Shown one piece after another: positions 48,825 through 57,030 of a DNA stretch of 64,000 nt (positions are counted from its first letter, which is position 1; each line of letters begins with the position of its first letter). A program made the position numbers and the translations under genes. Below the pieces are notes generated by a model. That model had not been told where the DNA came from, ran no database searches, and saw nothing but the letters and a program-made list of their open reading frames with translations. Source of the stretch: Anaeromassilibacillus sp001305115 (GTDB lineage Bacteria > Bacillota > Clostridia > Oscillospirales > Acutalibacteraceae); NCBI GenBank assembly GCA_042854365.1, contig AP031437.1:2604001-2668000 (forward strand), given 5' to 3'.

Positions 48825-49244
48825 ATGGACACAACAGCAGCCACATTCACCATCTATTTTGAGGGACCATTCTGGGTGGGCATCTATGAGCGCACGCAAA
48901 ATGGCAGCCTGGAAGTATGTCGCGTCGTCTTTGGTGCAGAACCAAAGGATTATGAGGTATACGACTTTCTTCTCAAATACTGGGGATGCATGCAGTTTAG
49001 TCCGCCCGTGGCAGCAGGACAAGCCCCAGCAGAGATTCGGAACCCCAAGCGGGCACGGCGTACGGCAAAACAATCGATGACCCACAAGGGAACCGGCACG
49101 AAAGCACAGCAGGCCTTGCAGATGCAGCGGGAATTGGGCAAACAGGAGCGGAAAGAAAATCGGAAAAAGAAATCCGAAGAGGAAAAGGCTCGACGGTTTG
49201 CCCTGCGTCAACAACGTAAGAAGGAAAAGCACAGGGGCAGGTAA
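48825..49244 (+). CDS. yjdF: YjdF family protein
   Basis: A 139-residue protein (DUF2992). The N-terminal half (ATFTIYFEGPFWVGIYERT, VCRVVFGAEPKDYEVYDFLL) is the constant YjdF part. The C-terminal half is very basic (RKENRKKKSEEEKARRFALRQQRKK), probably a charged helix. The role of YjdF is not known. In many Firmicutes its gene lies behind an RNA that binds azaaromatic compounds, suggesting a part in handling them. ATG 48825 follows GGGAGG. A terminator overlaps its stop. The MerR gene precedes it. Confidence 0.92.
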   Translation: MDTTAATFTIYFEGPFWVGIYERTQNGSLEVCRVVFGAEPKDYEVYDFLLKYWGCMQFSPPVAAGQAPAEIRNPKRARRTAKQSMTHKGTGTKAQQALQMQRELGKQERKENRKKKSEEEKARRFALRQQRKKEKHRGR

Positions 49245-49272
49245 GGGGCTTACCTGCCCCTGTGTTCTTTTT
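49230..49272 (+). terminator. Terminator overlapping the yjdF stop codon
   Basis: CACAGGGGCAGGTAA pairs perfectly with TTACCTGCCCCTGTG around a 5-base loop and is followed by TTCTTTTT. The TAA in its 5' arm is the stop of yjdF. Confidence 0.92.
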
Positions 49273-49304
49273 GTGCGCCGTCTCTATGCTGGTCCTTTCG
49301 CAAA

Positions 49305-49678
49305 ATCCGCCCTCCAGAATGGGGGGCGGATTGAAATTCTTGTGGTGGGGTGTTCGTAAGCTGCTTTCGACGTGCCACTCTCCATGCGAAGGGTGTGGAT
49401 TGAAATCTACATATTTAAAGTTATTATATCCCAACAAGTTAGTCACCCTCCATACGGAGGGTATGGATTGAAATTCTTGAGACGCCTCGTTGTTGGCCTC
49501 ATAGAGGTAATAGCCACCCCCATACAGAGGACGTGGATTGAAATCACCAGATCATGGCCAGATTTTGTCAGGGGCTCAATCCCCCTCCATGCGGAAGGTG
49601 CGGGTTGGAATGTGCCCATTATCATCATGCCCATTCATTCGATATGCCGCCCTCCGCCGAAAAGATATGGGTTGAAAT
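49305..49678 (+). CRISPR. Degenerate type I-C-like CRISPR array, six repeats, no cas genes
   Basis: Six 33-base repeats end at 49337, 49406, 49474, 49544, 49611 and 49678, with spacers of 36, 35, 37, 34 and 34 bases. Four end in GGATTGAAAT and two in GGTTGAAAT or GGTTGGAAT, the 3' tag of type I-C repeats. The best repeat (49442-49474) holds ACCCTCC-ATAC-GGAGGGT as its stem. No two repeats are identical, and they differ at several positions each, yet length and spacing are kept. Spacers share no visible similarity with each other. The array reads left to right, so its leader would be at the yjdF terminator. No cas gene is in the window. Confidence 0.85.
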
Positions 49679-49804
49679 ATGCGTCCGAATTTGTTAGACG
49701 GAACAAATCCTGAATCAGTTTCTCCTTCGAAACAGGATTCCAGCAAACGGCTTACATTGACCTGGGGGCCCCGAAGATCCGGATATCAGGCGTTTTGCTG
49801 CACC

Positions 49805-50530
49805 TTATTCTGTTTCCTTCGGTCGCCGCATCGCGCGAAGGCGTTCTTTGTCCGCCGCTGGCACGCGGAAAGATTCTGTCATTTTCTGAATCGCCTTGTT
49901 GAATGTAAAGGCATCCAAACGGCTTTCTTTCAGATACCCCATGGTTTGCTGCGGGTCATGCGCATAACATTCCGCGAGTGCCCAGGCAACTGCCATCTGC
50001 GCATAGTACCCCGGGTGCTGAATACGATCCAAAATATCCAAGACTCGGTCAAAATATGCCTCTTGGATAAAATGATCCAAAAGCATCACCACGCCAAAAC
50101 GCACCTCAAATTCCCGCTCCGAGGAAAAATAGGGTTGCAAAAAATCCCACGCCTGTTCGGGAACCTTCCGGACAAATTTTAACGTATTGCAAAAACTATC
50201 GCAAGTGGACCAGTCGTTGATTTCCGGCACAAAATGCGCCACATGGACGAACAATTCCCCGGCATCTGCCTTTGCATAACCGATCACCATCCCTCGTAGG
50301 AGAGTCTCTTCAAAGGATTCATCCATCTGTAGGGAAAGAAATGCGCGCCAGTCACTGCGTGCAATCCGTTTCGCCAGGCTTCGCAATGCAGGCAAACGCA
50401 CTCCTAGCATCGGTTTCCCGCCGGGAATGAGACCGGAGGCAAACGTTTGATAGTCCGGTTCGGCCATCTCCAGCAATGCCCGCTGAACCGTCTTCCTGTC
50501 CCAGTGGACAGACTCTTCAGCACATCGCAT
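49805..50530 (-). CDS. DNA alkylation repair protein (AlkD-like)
   Basis: A 241-residue HEAT-repeat DNA glycosylase that removes 3- and 7-alkylated purines. INDWSTCDSFC supplies the Trp and Asp of the AlkD active site, and MAVAWALAECYAHDP the second Trp. YFSSEREFEVRFGVVMLLDH is typical between them. It is made of helical repeats without a helix-hairpin-helix. It overlaps the ogt gene upstream by 14 bases, so both alkylation-repair genes are translated from one message. The 3' side faces the CRISPR remnant. Confidence 0.93.
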   Translation of the reverse strand: MRCAEESVHWDRKTVQRALLEMAEPDYQTFASGLIPGGKPMLGVRLPALRSLAKRIARSDWRAFLSLQMDESFEETLLRGMVIGYAKADAGELFVHVAHFVPEINDWSTCDSFCNTLKFVRKVPEQAWDFLQPYFSSEREFEVRFGVVMLLDHFIQEAYFDRVLDILDRIQHPGYYAQMAVAWALAECYAHDPQQTMGYLKESRLDAFTFNKAIQKMTESFRVPAADKERLRAMRRPKETE

Positions 50531-50990
50531 GGTTATGCTCCAATCGTAATAGGACTTTTTTGCAGTCTAAACCGCCGCCGTATCCGGTCAAGCTGCCGTC
50601 GGCGCCAATCACGCGATGGCAGGGGATAAAAATCGGAATGGGGTTGCGGTGATTTGCCATTCCAACCGCACGGCATGCCTTTGCGTTCCCTACCTGAGCA
50701 GCGATCTGTCCATAGCTCCGTGTTTCCCCGTAAGGGATTTTTTCGAGTTCTGCCCAAACAGCCTTCTGAAAAGCAGTGCCTTCGGGAGCAAGAGGAAGGT
50801 CAAATGTCCTCCGTTCACCGCTCAGATACTCCCGAAGTTGTTCCGACGCTCGCCGGAGCAATTCGGTTTCACAAACCGGTACATCCTTCGGAACTTCCTC
50901 CCCAGGAAGCCCCAAGAATACGATTGCCCCTTTCTTTTCGCCGATGGAAACCCGGCCTAGTTCCGTATCGTAAAAAAACAGACAGTCCAT
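50517..50990 (-). CDS. ogt: Methylated-DNA-protein-cysteine methyltransferase
   Basis: A 157-residue suicide repair protein that takes the alkyl group from O6-alkylguanine. IPCHRVIGADGSLTGYGGGLDCK has the acceptor cysteine and the active-site loop. The start of the C-terminal domain is GTAFQKAVWAELEKIPYGETRSYG, with the helix-turn-helix after it (YGQIAAQVGNAKACRAVGMA). The N-terminal domain is short. It is the first gene of a two-gene repair operon with the AlkD-like gene. No Ada-type regulator is present. Confidence 0.95.
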   Translation of the reverse strand: MDCLFFYDTELGRVSIGEKKGAIVFLGLPGEEVPKDVPVCETELLRRASEQLREYLSGERRTFDLPLAPEGTAFQKAVWAELEKIPYGETRSYGQIAAQVGNAKACRAVGMANHRNPIPIFIPCHRVIGADGSLTGYGGGLDCKKVLLRLEHNHAMC

Positions 50991-51178
50991 CTTGTTTCTA
51001 CTCCTTTTTCCCAGTTTTGTTTGTACATCGCAAATCAGCTAACACTCTTTCGCTGATGTTGGTGACTGATTTTCAATCGATCACAGCATGAGAAGGGTGT
51101 CTTCTCTTTTATTATAGGGGTAGTTCCTCTTATTCGCAAATCCTTTTGTGATTTGTCAAAATCTTGCATCACTGCTAC

Positions 51179-51216
51179 AAAAAACGGACGGATGTTCATA
51201 TCCGTCCGTTTTTTCG
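51179..51216. terminator. Symmetric terminator hairpin
   Basis: AAAAAACGGACGGAT pairs with ATCCGTCCGTTTTTT around GTTCAT. It has A and T runs on both sides and could work in both directions. The DUF2000 gene on the minus strand ends about 60 bases away, so it most likely ends that operon. Confidence 0.85.
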
Positions 51217-51276
51217 ATTTCGTAAGGTTTTTCCGACTATTGCATAATGGGGGTATAGGATCAAGCTGGCAGTGTA

Positions 51277-51699
51277 CTACCGGAGTAGGGGTAGATTTCC
51301 TGTAAGACGGTTCACCTGCTTGACCGGCCCGCAAATCGCCAATCCTAAGTAACGCAGGTCCTCCTCTGGAATCGTGGCAGCCTTGTCCATCCATTCAGAG
51401 TAGGTACGGCAACCCTGTGCTACATCGGAAAAATCCACCATAATGACATCCGCGTATTCTGAGCAATTGAACTTCTCTCGCAGTTTTCGCAACGATTCCG
51501 GGTTTCCCTGCAATACGGGTACAGGCTTTTCAATGATTCCACGGTGTTGTGTTCCAGAGGCGTCCTTCACATCTTTTCCCACCTGTTCTGGAAGTTCCTT
51601 TCCCACGGTGATCCCAAGAATGCCTGCTGTATTGGCGATCACCCCAACTGGTAGCTCTTTATCAATCACCATGACGCATTTCCATTCATCTGCCTGCAT
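51277..51699 (-). CDS. DUF2000 family protein
   Basis: A 140-residue soluble protein. KCVMVIDKELPVGVIANTAGILGIT and later HRGIIEKPVPVLQ are typical of DUF2000 proteins, which have an alpha/beta fold related to peptidyl-tRNA hydrolase II. The function is unknown. It overlaps the EamA transporter gene by 14 bases and is the last gene of an AraC-EamA-DUF2000 operon. The three probably deal with one compound. Confidence 0.88.
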   Translation of the reverse strand: MQADEWKCVMVIDKELPVGVIANTAGILGITVGKELPEQVGKDVKDASGTQHRGIIEKPVPVLQGNPESLRKLREKFNCSEYADVIMVDFSDVAQGCRTYSEWMDKAATIPEEDLRYLGLAICGPVKQVNRLTGNLPLLR

Positions 51700-52594
51700 G
51701 TTTTTTCGCCCCCTTTCCCCGATATTCCGATAGAAACAAGCCTGCCAACGTCAATCCCATCCCTATCAAAGCCATCCAGGTGACCGGCTCCTTCAGAACA
51801 AGAGCAGAGGTCACCACTGTAACCACCGGAACCAAATAAATATATACGCTTGTCTTAACCGCACCGAGCACTTTGACAGCCACATTCCATGTGACAAAGC
51901 AGAGAGCAGACGCCCCCAAACCCAGGTAAAGTAAATTCAGTGTATGGACCGGTTGGAGCAATTGTTCCCACTCCGGATGGAAGTCCAAAAAGAATAGGGC
52001 TGGAATCATAAATAATAAGCCGTAAAAGAATACGCGGCGGGTAGTCTGGATCGTGGGATAATGAAATTGGCTGATCTTTCTCGTCAGTACGGAATAAAGC
52101 GCCCATACCACAGCCGCTAAGACGGCCAAAAGATCCCCGGTAGGATTGAGCTTCAACACAGTACTTCCATTAAACGTAATCAAACAAATTCCTGCGATTG
52201 CCGCAAAAAATCCGATGAAAAATGGCGCTTGTAATGGTTCTCCGTCCAAAAACCAATGGGCAAATAGAGCGGTAAAAAACGGCGCCACGGAAATAATAAT
52301 GCCAACGTTGGAGGCCAAGGTATAGGTAAGCGCTATGTTTTCCAACAAAAAATATAGTGTTACTCCACAGATGCCCGCGCCTATAAAATATTTTTCTTGT
52401 TTGCGGTCCGTCACTTTGAGGCGGTGCGGGCAAGCGATACAGAGAGCAATTGTCCCCAGTAGGAACCGGAATACCAATATTTCCACCGGACTGAATGCAC
52501 GCAAAAGTACCTTTGTAGAAATAAAGGTGGTTCCCCATATCAAGATCGTCAATACGGAAAGCAGATGCCCCGCCGCTATTTTAGTTTCCTTCAT
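51686..52594 (-). CDS. DMT superfamily (EamA) transporter
   Basis: A 302-residue inner-membrane protein with ten predicted helices in two EamA halves. WGTTFISTKVLLRAFSPVEILVFRFLLG starts the first half and LLAVLAAVVWALYSVLTRKIS the second. AALICMTLAGL-like helices close it, followed by a short basic tail. Family members export amino acids, drugs or metabolites. It overlaps the AraC gene by 14 bases and the DUF2000 gene by 14 bases, so the three are translated together. The substrate is unknown. Confidence 0.9.
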   Translation of the reverse strand: MKETKIAAGHLLSVLTILIWGTTFISTKVLLRAFSPVEILVFRFLLGTIALCIACPHRLKVTDRKQEKYFIGAGICGVTLYFLLENIALTYTLASNVGIIISVAPFFTALFAHWFLDGEPLQAPFFIGFFAAIAGICLITFNGSTVLKLNPTGDLLAVLAAVVWALYSVLTRKISQFHYPTIQTTRRVFFYGLLFMIPALFFLDFHPEWEQLLQPVHTLNLLYLGLGASALCFVTWNVAVKVLGAVKTSVYIYLVPVVTVVTSALVLKEPVTWMALIGMGLTLAGLFLSEYRGKGAKKHAGR

Positions 52595-53420
52595 CTTTGA
52601 TGCTCCCTTTTAAAAAGATATTGCCGTATTGGCGAGGAGTCAAACCAATCAGGGTTTTAAAAAAATTGGTAAAATGACTCTGATCGGAGAATCCTGTCCG
52701 AAAAGCCGCTTCCGCCGGAGACGTTCCCTCTTCCAACAGTTTTTTAGCCTTTCCGATGCGAACGGTTTCCAGGTAGCGATACGGGGAAATCCCTTTCTGT
52801 CTTGTAAAAGTGCGCAACAAATGATATTTGCTTCGGTTGGCAATCGCGGCCAATTCATTGAGTGCGATCGTTTCCGCATAGTGCTCCTCCAAATAGGCGC
52901 AAACTGCCTCAATCGCTCCGTCAAATGCCTGTTCTTCCGGCGATATGGAGGGTTCTGCATATGTGTGGATCAGCTGCTCCATCAGGAAGAAGAACAATTC
53001 CTCTTTTCGAAAACTCGCATCCCCCTGAGCAATCCGGTCGTGTAGCTCACATAAAACCGCTGTGTGTTCACTTTGCAACAATACATTCGGTTGGAAATAG
53101 GGCAGATACTCTCGTCCTGTAATTTCCCCCGCCATTTGGCTCATCACTTCTGGTCGGATATTCAGACAGCGCCAATCCAAAGGTACCTCCGACACCTGCG
53201 TGCAGGCGTGCGTGTCTCGTGGATTGAATACCAGAAGGTCACCCGCCTGAACAAGATATTCACGGTTGTTGCACCGTAGCTGCCGGAGGCCGCTTTCCAA
53301 GAATCCAATCACGTACTCCTCATGGAAATGGTTGGGAAAATCTTGGACAATTCCCTGCAAAAAGTATGCCTCAATATGTAATTGGGTGTCAAAACAAATC
53401 GTTCGATTTTCAATAGACAA
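52581..53420 (-). CDS. AraC family transcriptional regulator
   Basis: A regulator of about 279 residues. The N-terminal cupin part (HFHEEYVIGFLESGLRQLRCNNREY, then GDLLVFNPRDTHAC) binds the effector. The C-terminal part has the two helix-turn-helix units (TIALNELAAIANRSKYHLLRTF and SPAEAAFRTGFSDQSHFTNFFK, then LTPRQYG). The TTG start at 53420 is preferred for GAGAAGGGA upstream; an ATG 11 codons earlier lacks a ribosome site. It heads the operon with the exporter and DUF2000 gene and probably activates it. Confidence 0.88.
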   Translation of the reverse strand: MSIENRTICFDTQLHIEAYFLQGIVQDFPNHFHEEYVIGFLESGLRQLRCNNREYLVQAGDLLVFNPRDTHACTQVSEVPLDWRCLNIRPEVMSQMAGEITGREYLPYFQPNVLLQSEHTAVLCELHDRIAQGDASFRKEELFFFLMEQLIHTYAEPSISPEEQAFDGAIEAVCAYLEEHYAETIALNELAAIANRSKYHLLRTFTRQKGISPYRYLETVRIGKAKKLLEEGTSPAEAAFRTGFSDQSHFTNFFKTLIGLTPRQYGNIFLKGSIKDEGN

Positions 53421-53517
53421 TGATGTTCCCTTCTCTCCCCTGTCTCTGCACATCAGTTTACCATGAATGCTTGTGGTTTGTCTTGTAGGATATTGCTCTT
53501 TTTGGATGGAATCAATA

Positions 53518-53560
53518 GGAAAACCCGCTGCCGAAAGAACTTCTCTCAGCAGCGGGTTTG
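53518..53560 (-). terminator. Terminator of the corrinoid transporter operon
   Basis: Minus strand: AAACCCGCTGC pairs with GCAGCGGGTTT, then TT. It lies just after the ATPase stop. Confidence 0.8.
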
Positions 53561-53566
53561 TATCGA

Positions 53567-54328
53567 CTATTGAGCCCGATAGATAATGGACAACTGCCCA
53601 TGCTCATCGGTGCGAACTTCTGCCCGTACACCGTAGACCTCGGCAATCATCTGCTCTGTAAGAACCTCACGGGGCCTTCCATAGCCATAGATTGCGCCAT
53701 CCTTGACAACATAAAGGATATCGCTGTACATTGCAGCTAAGTTCAAATCGTGAAAGGCAGACAAGACCGTCTTATGCATCGACTTGACGATGTTTAATAG
53801 CTGAAGCTGATATTTAATGTCCAGATGATTGGTCGGCTCATCCAAAATTAACGCTTCTGTATCCTGTGCCAGAGCACGAGCCAAAATAACACGCTGTTGT
53901 TCTCCTCCAGAAAGGCTGGAAAAAGAACGGTTTTCAAACCTCTCCATACCTACTTGCCGTAGTGCATCCCGCATCATTGCGTAATCTTCCGCCGTATCGC
54001 GATCCATCGTACGTTTATGAGGGGAACGCCCCATCAGCACGATATCCTTTACAAGAAAATCAAAATCATAGGCATTGTGCTGCGCAACCACTCCTAGGCG
54101 GCGTGCGGTTTCCTTATAACCCATGTGCGTAATTTCTTTTCCATCCAGTAAAATGCATCCCATCTTAGGCTGTAATACCCGGTAAACACATTTTAAAAAA
54201 GTGCTCTTGCCGCTACCATTTGGGCCAATGAGCCCCACAAAACAGCCGTCCTCTGCATGTAGGGATACATCCTTTAAAATCTGTGTGCTGCCCCAAGAAA
54301 AGGAAAGGTTCTCTGCGTCAATCCTCAT
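53567..54328 (-). CDS. btuD: Corrinoid/siderophore-type ABC transporter, ATP-binding protein
   Basis: A 253-residue ATPase of the FecE/BtuD class. GPNGSGKSTFLK near residue 37 is Walker A, SSLSGGEQQRVILARALAQ the signature, LILDEPTNHLDI Walker B, and SAFHDLNLA the switch histidine. ATG 54328 overlaps the permease stop by 4 bases, and a much longer upstream reading of the frame would lie inside the permease gene. The cobalamin riboswitch upstream of the operon makes corrinoid uptake the likely role; the symbol rests on that context. Confidence 0.9.
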   Translation of the reverse strand: MRIDAENLSFSWGSTQILKDVSLHAEDGCFVGLIGPNGSGKSTFLKCVYRVLQPKMGCILLDGKEITHMGYKETARRLGVVAQHNAYDFDFLVKDIVLMGRSPHKRTMDRDTAEDYAMMRDALRQVGMERFENRSFSSLSGGEQQRVILARALAQDTEALILDEPTNHLDIKYQLQLLNIVKSMHKTVLSAFHDLNLAAMYSDILYVVKDGAIYGYGRPREVLTEQMIAEVYGVRAEVRTDEHGQLSIIYRAQ

Positions 54329-55482
54329 GCTGCCTTCCCTCCGAACGAATACGTCTTTTTGATTAACAGTAGGACAAACGCCGGAGCGCCCACAATGGAA
54401 ATCAAGATTCCGATCGGTAATTCTGCATTCGGAATGATCGTGCGGGCCACCACGTCCGCCCACACCAAGAAAATTCCACCTGCCAGTGCAGAGAGTGGCA
54501 AGAGTTTTCGGTGATCCACCCCGAACAACACGCGAATTACATGTGGAATAATGAGCCCGACAAAACCGATCACGCCGGAAGCATATACAACAAACCCAAC
54601 AACCAGCGACGCGGCCACAAGATAAACCTGCCTGTATCGGTGCAAATTTGTCCCCAACGTAATCGCTGTATCGTCTCCCAACAACATAAGATTTAGCGTC
54701 CGGCTTTGTGTCAGGAAAAAAGCCAAGGCCAACAGCACCACCAAGAAGATCACACCATTGCTCTCCCATTCGGCGCCCGCTAAGCTCCCCATCAACCAAA
54801 AGGTCACCGTCATAAAGCGTCCGGGATCATCCGCTACATAGACAATAAAGTTTGAAACGGCAGAACAAACGGAACTGAGTGCGACACCGGCTAACACCAG
54901 TTTGACCGAGGTGGCACGCCCTCCCAGGTGTGAAATCCAAATGACCGCAAAAGAAACCCCCAATGCCCCCAAAAAAGCACATGCCCCCACACTGTTGGAA
55001 CCAAACGCCCCGATTCCCAGGAGAATGGCTGCTGTCGCACCAAGGGATGCTCCCGAAGAAATTCCTAGAATATATGGATCTGCCAATGGATTCTGCACCA
55101 CCGCCTGCATGACAACGCCAACCGTCGCCAGTCCCATGCCCACAGCGACTCCCAACACAATGCGCGGCAGACGAATGAACCAGACGATGTCATGGACAGC
55201 ACCCTGGGCCAGTACGGCAGGATCACCAATATGAAACCATTCAAACAGGATGATGTCGTACACCTCCTGAACCGTCAGATCGGCCGAACCTACCGTCACG
55301 GCAAAAAGTACAGAAAGCACCAGTACTGCCAATAGAACGACGATGGCGCAAACATATGCCGGGATTCCACGGAACACGCCGGTGGCAAGCCGAGAAGCTT
55401 CACCCGCAACCGATTGTGGTTTTCCATGCGAAGATATAACTTCCGTTGCCTCTGAATCCTTACGCCGCATGTTCATTCCCAT
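54325..55482 (-). CDS. btuC: Corrinoid-type ABC transporter, permease (FecCD family)
   Basis: A 385-residue membrane protein with about ten helices, after a hydrophilic N-terminal stretch of about 35 residues. RLPRIVLGVAVGMGLATVGVVMQAVVQNPLADPYILGISSGASLGA is the constant FecCD block, and GVIGFVGLIIPHVIRVLFGVDHRKLLP the later coupling part. It works as a homodimer for corrinoids, hemes or iron chelates. It overlaps the binding protein gene by 1 base and the ATPase gene by 4. Corrinoid transport is inferred from the cobalamin riboswitch. Confidence 0.92.
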   Translation of the reverse strand: MGMNMRRKDSEATEVISSHGKPQSVAGEASRLATGVFRGIPAYVCAIVVLLAVLVLSVLFAVTVGSADLTVQEVYDIILFEWFHIGDPAVLAQGAVHDIVWFIRLPRIVLGVAVGMGLATVGVVMQAVVQNPLADPYILGISSGASLGATAAILLGIGAFGSNSVGACAFLGALGVSFAVIWISHLGGRATSVKLVLAGVALSSVCSAVSNFIVYVADDPGRFMTVTFWLMGSLAGAEWESNGVIFLVVLLALAFFLTQSRTLNLMLLGDDTAITLGTNLHRYRQVYLVAASLVVGFVVYASGVIGFVGLIIPHVIRVLFGVDHRKLLPLSALAGGIFLVWADVVARTIIPNAELPIGILISIVGAPAFVLLLIKKTYSFGGKAA

Positions 55483-56534
55483 TATTCATCGATCCCATAG
55501 AGGCACTTGAGGAACAACTTTACGGTGTCCTTCGTACGGACTCCCGGCGCATAGGCGAGGCTGTATTCCACCGGATAGATGCGTCCGTTCTTTACTGCAT
55601 CTACGCTGGCCAAGGCAGGATTCTCCGTATAAAGGGCAATCGCTTCCTCATCAGAAACAGAACCAACATGTACCGCAAAGATGGCCTCTGGGTTAGCCTC
55701 TACGATCTCTTCATCGGTCCAGCCTGCCTGACCAAGCGGCTCCGCCCCCATCTGTGCCGCAATATCGCCGGCCGCAGTCTTTGCATGGTAGATGTCATAC
55801 TCGCCTTCCCATTTTTCAGCAATCAAGATTCTCTGTGGTTCCCCGCCTTCTGCAGCCTGCTTGCCCTGATCGACAAATTTTTCGATATCTGCAATGATCT
55901 CTTCCGCCTTGTCCTGCCGGTTATAGATCTTTGCCAAATTGCGAATATCCTGATACTCATTTTCCAGGGATTCATCGCCGCGCAACACACTGTTGATGGT
56001 CGTATAGGTGCCAATTCCACGGTCATGCCAGAAATCCACATCTCCCATACGGTCCTCCATATTGAACAGGGAATACCAGCCAATCACCATATCCGGCTCC
56101 AAGCTTAAAGCATACTCTTTGACAAAATATCCGACGTCTTGATGATTTTTCAGAAGGTCCAACTTGGCAAACTCCTCTGCGTATTCGGGCATGACACTGC
56201 TACAATCGGCCACCATCTCAATCTTATCGCCTAAGCCAAGCGCCAAAAGAATTTCTACATTGTTCCGTCCATAAACCAGCGTTTTTTCTGGACATTTTTC
56301 AAACGTATAAGGGACCAATTCCCTTGCATTATTATAAACTTCAACCGTCACCGGATAGTAATCGGTATCCTCCGGGGAAGCTTCCTGTGAAGAAGCTTCC
56401 GAAGAAACTGTCTGGCCCACATCCGATGACGTATTTTCCGACTCGGAGGATACCTGCGAGGCATTTCTACAGGCCGCCAAGCTCAGTAGCATCGAAATCG
56501 CCAATAGGGCTGCGAGAATTCTTGTTTTCATCAT
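55482..56534 (-). CDS. btuF: Corrinoid-type ABC transporter, substrate-binding lipoprotein
   Basis: A 350-residue lipoprotein (ILAALLAISMLLSLAACRN; lipobox Cys near residue 22) with a Ser/Glu-rich linker to about residue 60. The rest is a type III binding protein. PEKTLVYGRNNVEILLALGLGDKIEMV begins the first lobe. A long helix (about 185-220) links the lobes. WTDEEIVEANPEAIFAVHVG belongs to the second. ATG 56534 (or 56531) follows AAAAGGAGTGG. It is the first gene behind a cobalamin riboswitch and its terminator. Confidence 0.9.
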   Translation of the reverse strand: MMKTRILAALLAISMLLSLAACRNASQVSSESENTSSDVGQTVSSEASSQEASPEDTDYYPVTVEVYNNARELVPYTFEKCPEKTLVYGRNNVEILLALGLGDKIEMVADCSSVMPEYAEEFAKLDLLKNHQDVGYFVKEYALSLEPDMVIGWYSLFNMEDRMGDVDFWHDRGIGTYTTINSVLRGDESLENEYQDIRNLAKIYNRQDKAEEIIADIEKFVDQGKQAAEGGEPQRILIAEKWEGEYDIYHAKTAAGDIAAQMGAEPLGQAGWTDEEIVEANPEAIFAVHVGSVSDEEAIALYTENPALASVDAVKNGRIYPVEYSLAYAPGVRTKDTVKLFLKCLYGIDE

Positions 56535-56585
56535 TCTTCCACTCCTTTTCGATCTGTAAAGCATGCTTTTGCGACAAAAGACAAC

Positions 56586-56614
56586 AAAAACGCCCGCAAC
56601 AATTGTTGCGGGCG
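56586..56614 (-). terminator. Terminator between cobalamin riboswitch and btuF
   Basis: The perfect palindrome CGCCCGCAAC-AATT-GTTGCGGGCG, followed on the minus strand by TTTTTG, lies between the riboswitch and the binding protein gene. It is the likely off-state hairpin. Confidence 0.85.
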
Positions 56615-56699
56615 GGGCTTCCAGATCGTCAAAAGGGCGCACGTCCCCCTTGGACGTTTTCTGGCAACCGGCTCCGTCGTCCGCAGAATGGTTACCGAG

Positions 56700-56870
56700 T
56701 TCATGGCAGGTCTTCTGACTCATGCATCATCGCCATATTCCGCCTTCTCAACAGAAAATTCTGTCAATGGCATTGGGAACTGGCTCCGCAAACACAGCAA
56801 CGGGATTGTACAAGATTCGCACTTGTTTCCCTTTTCATCAAACCACTCTATGGTTTGAACCATAAACCCT
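56700..56870 (-). promoter_or_regulatory. Cobalamin riboswitch
   Basis: Minus strand landmarks in order: AGGGAAACAAGTGCGAATC, then CAATCCCGTTGCTGT, GAGCCAGTTCCC and finally GAGTCAGAAGACCTGCC. These are the conserved parts of the B12 aptamer, with a variable hairpin (CAGAATTTTCTG) between. It senses adenosylcobalamin or a related corrinoid and controls the btuFCD-type genes through the terminator at 56614-56586. Boundaries are approximate. Confidence 0.92.
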
Positions 56871-56985
56871 ATTCGATTCTTTTGTCGTTTTAAAGTATAG
56901 AACATCCTTTAAAGAATGTCAATCGACCGCTGCCTATTCCACCACCCCTGCTAATGCCTCTCTCCCCTTTCAAACTATATCCCAC

Positions 56986-57030
56986 AAAAACGAAGCCCCT
57001 GCACCGGATTACTCGGTACAGGGGCTTTTG
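56986..57030. terminator. Terminator-like hairpin
   Basis: GAAGCCCCTGCACCG pairs with CGGTACAGGGGCTTTTG around a 7-base loop, with T runs in both directions. No gene on either strand ends right next to it. It may end transcripts from the decayed 57.2 kb region. Confidence 0.7.

Noticed and set aside
49245..49804. Small proteins encoded in the CRISPR region
   Set aside because: Frames of 60-110 codons run through the repeats on both strands, but the periodic repeat structure explains the sequence better and none has a ribosome site.
54329..54799. A long N-terminal extension of the BtuD-like ATPase
   Set aside because: It would lie wholly inside the permease gene in another frame. ATG 54328 has the normal ATPase start and a 4-base overlap.
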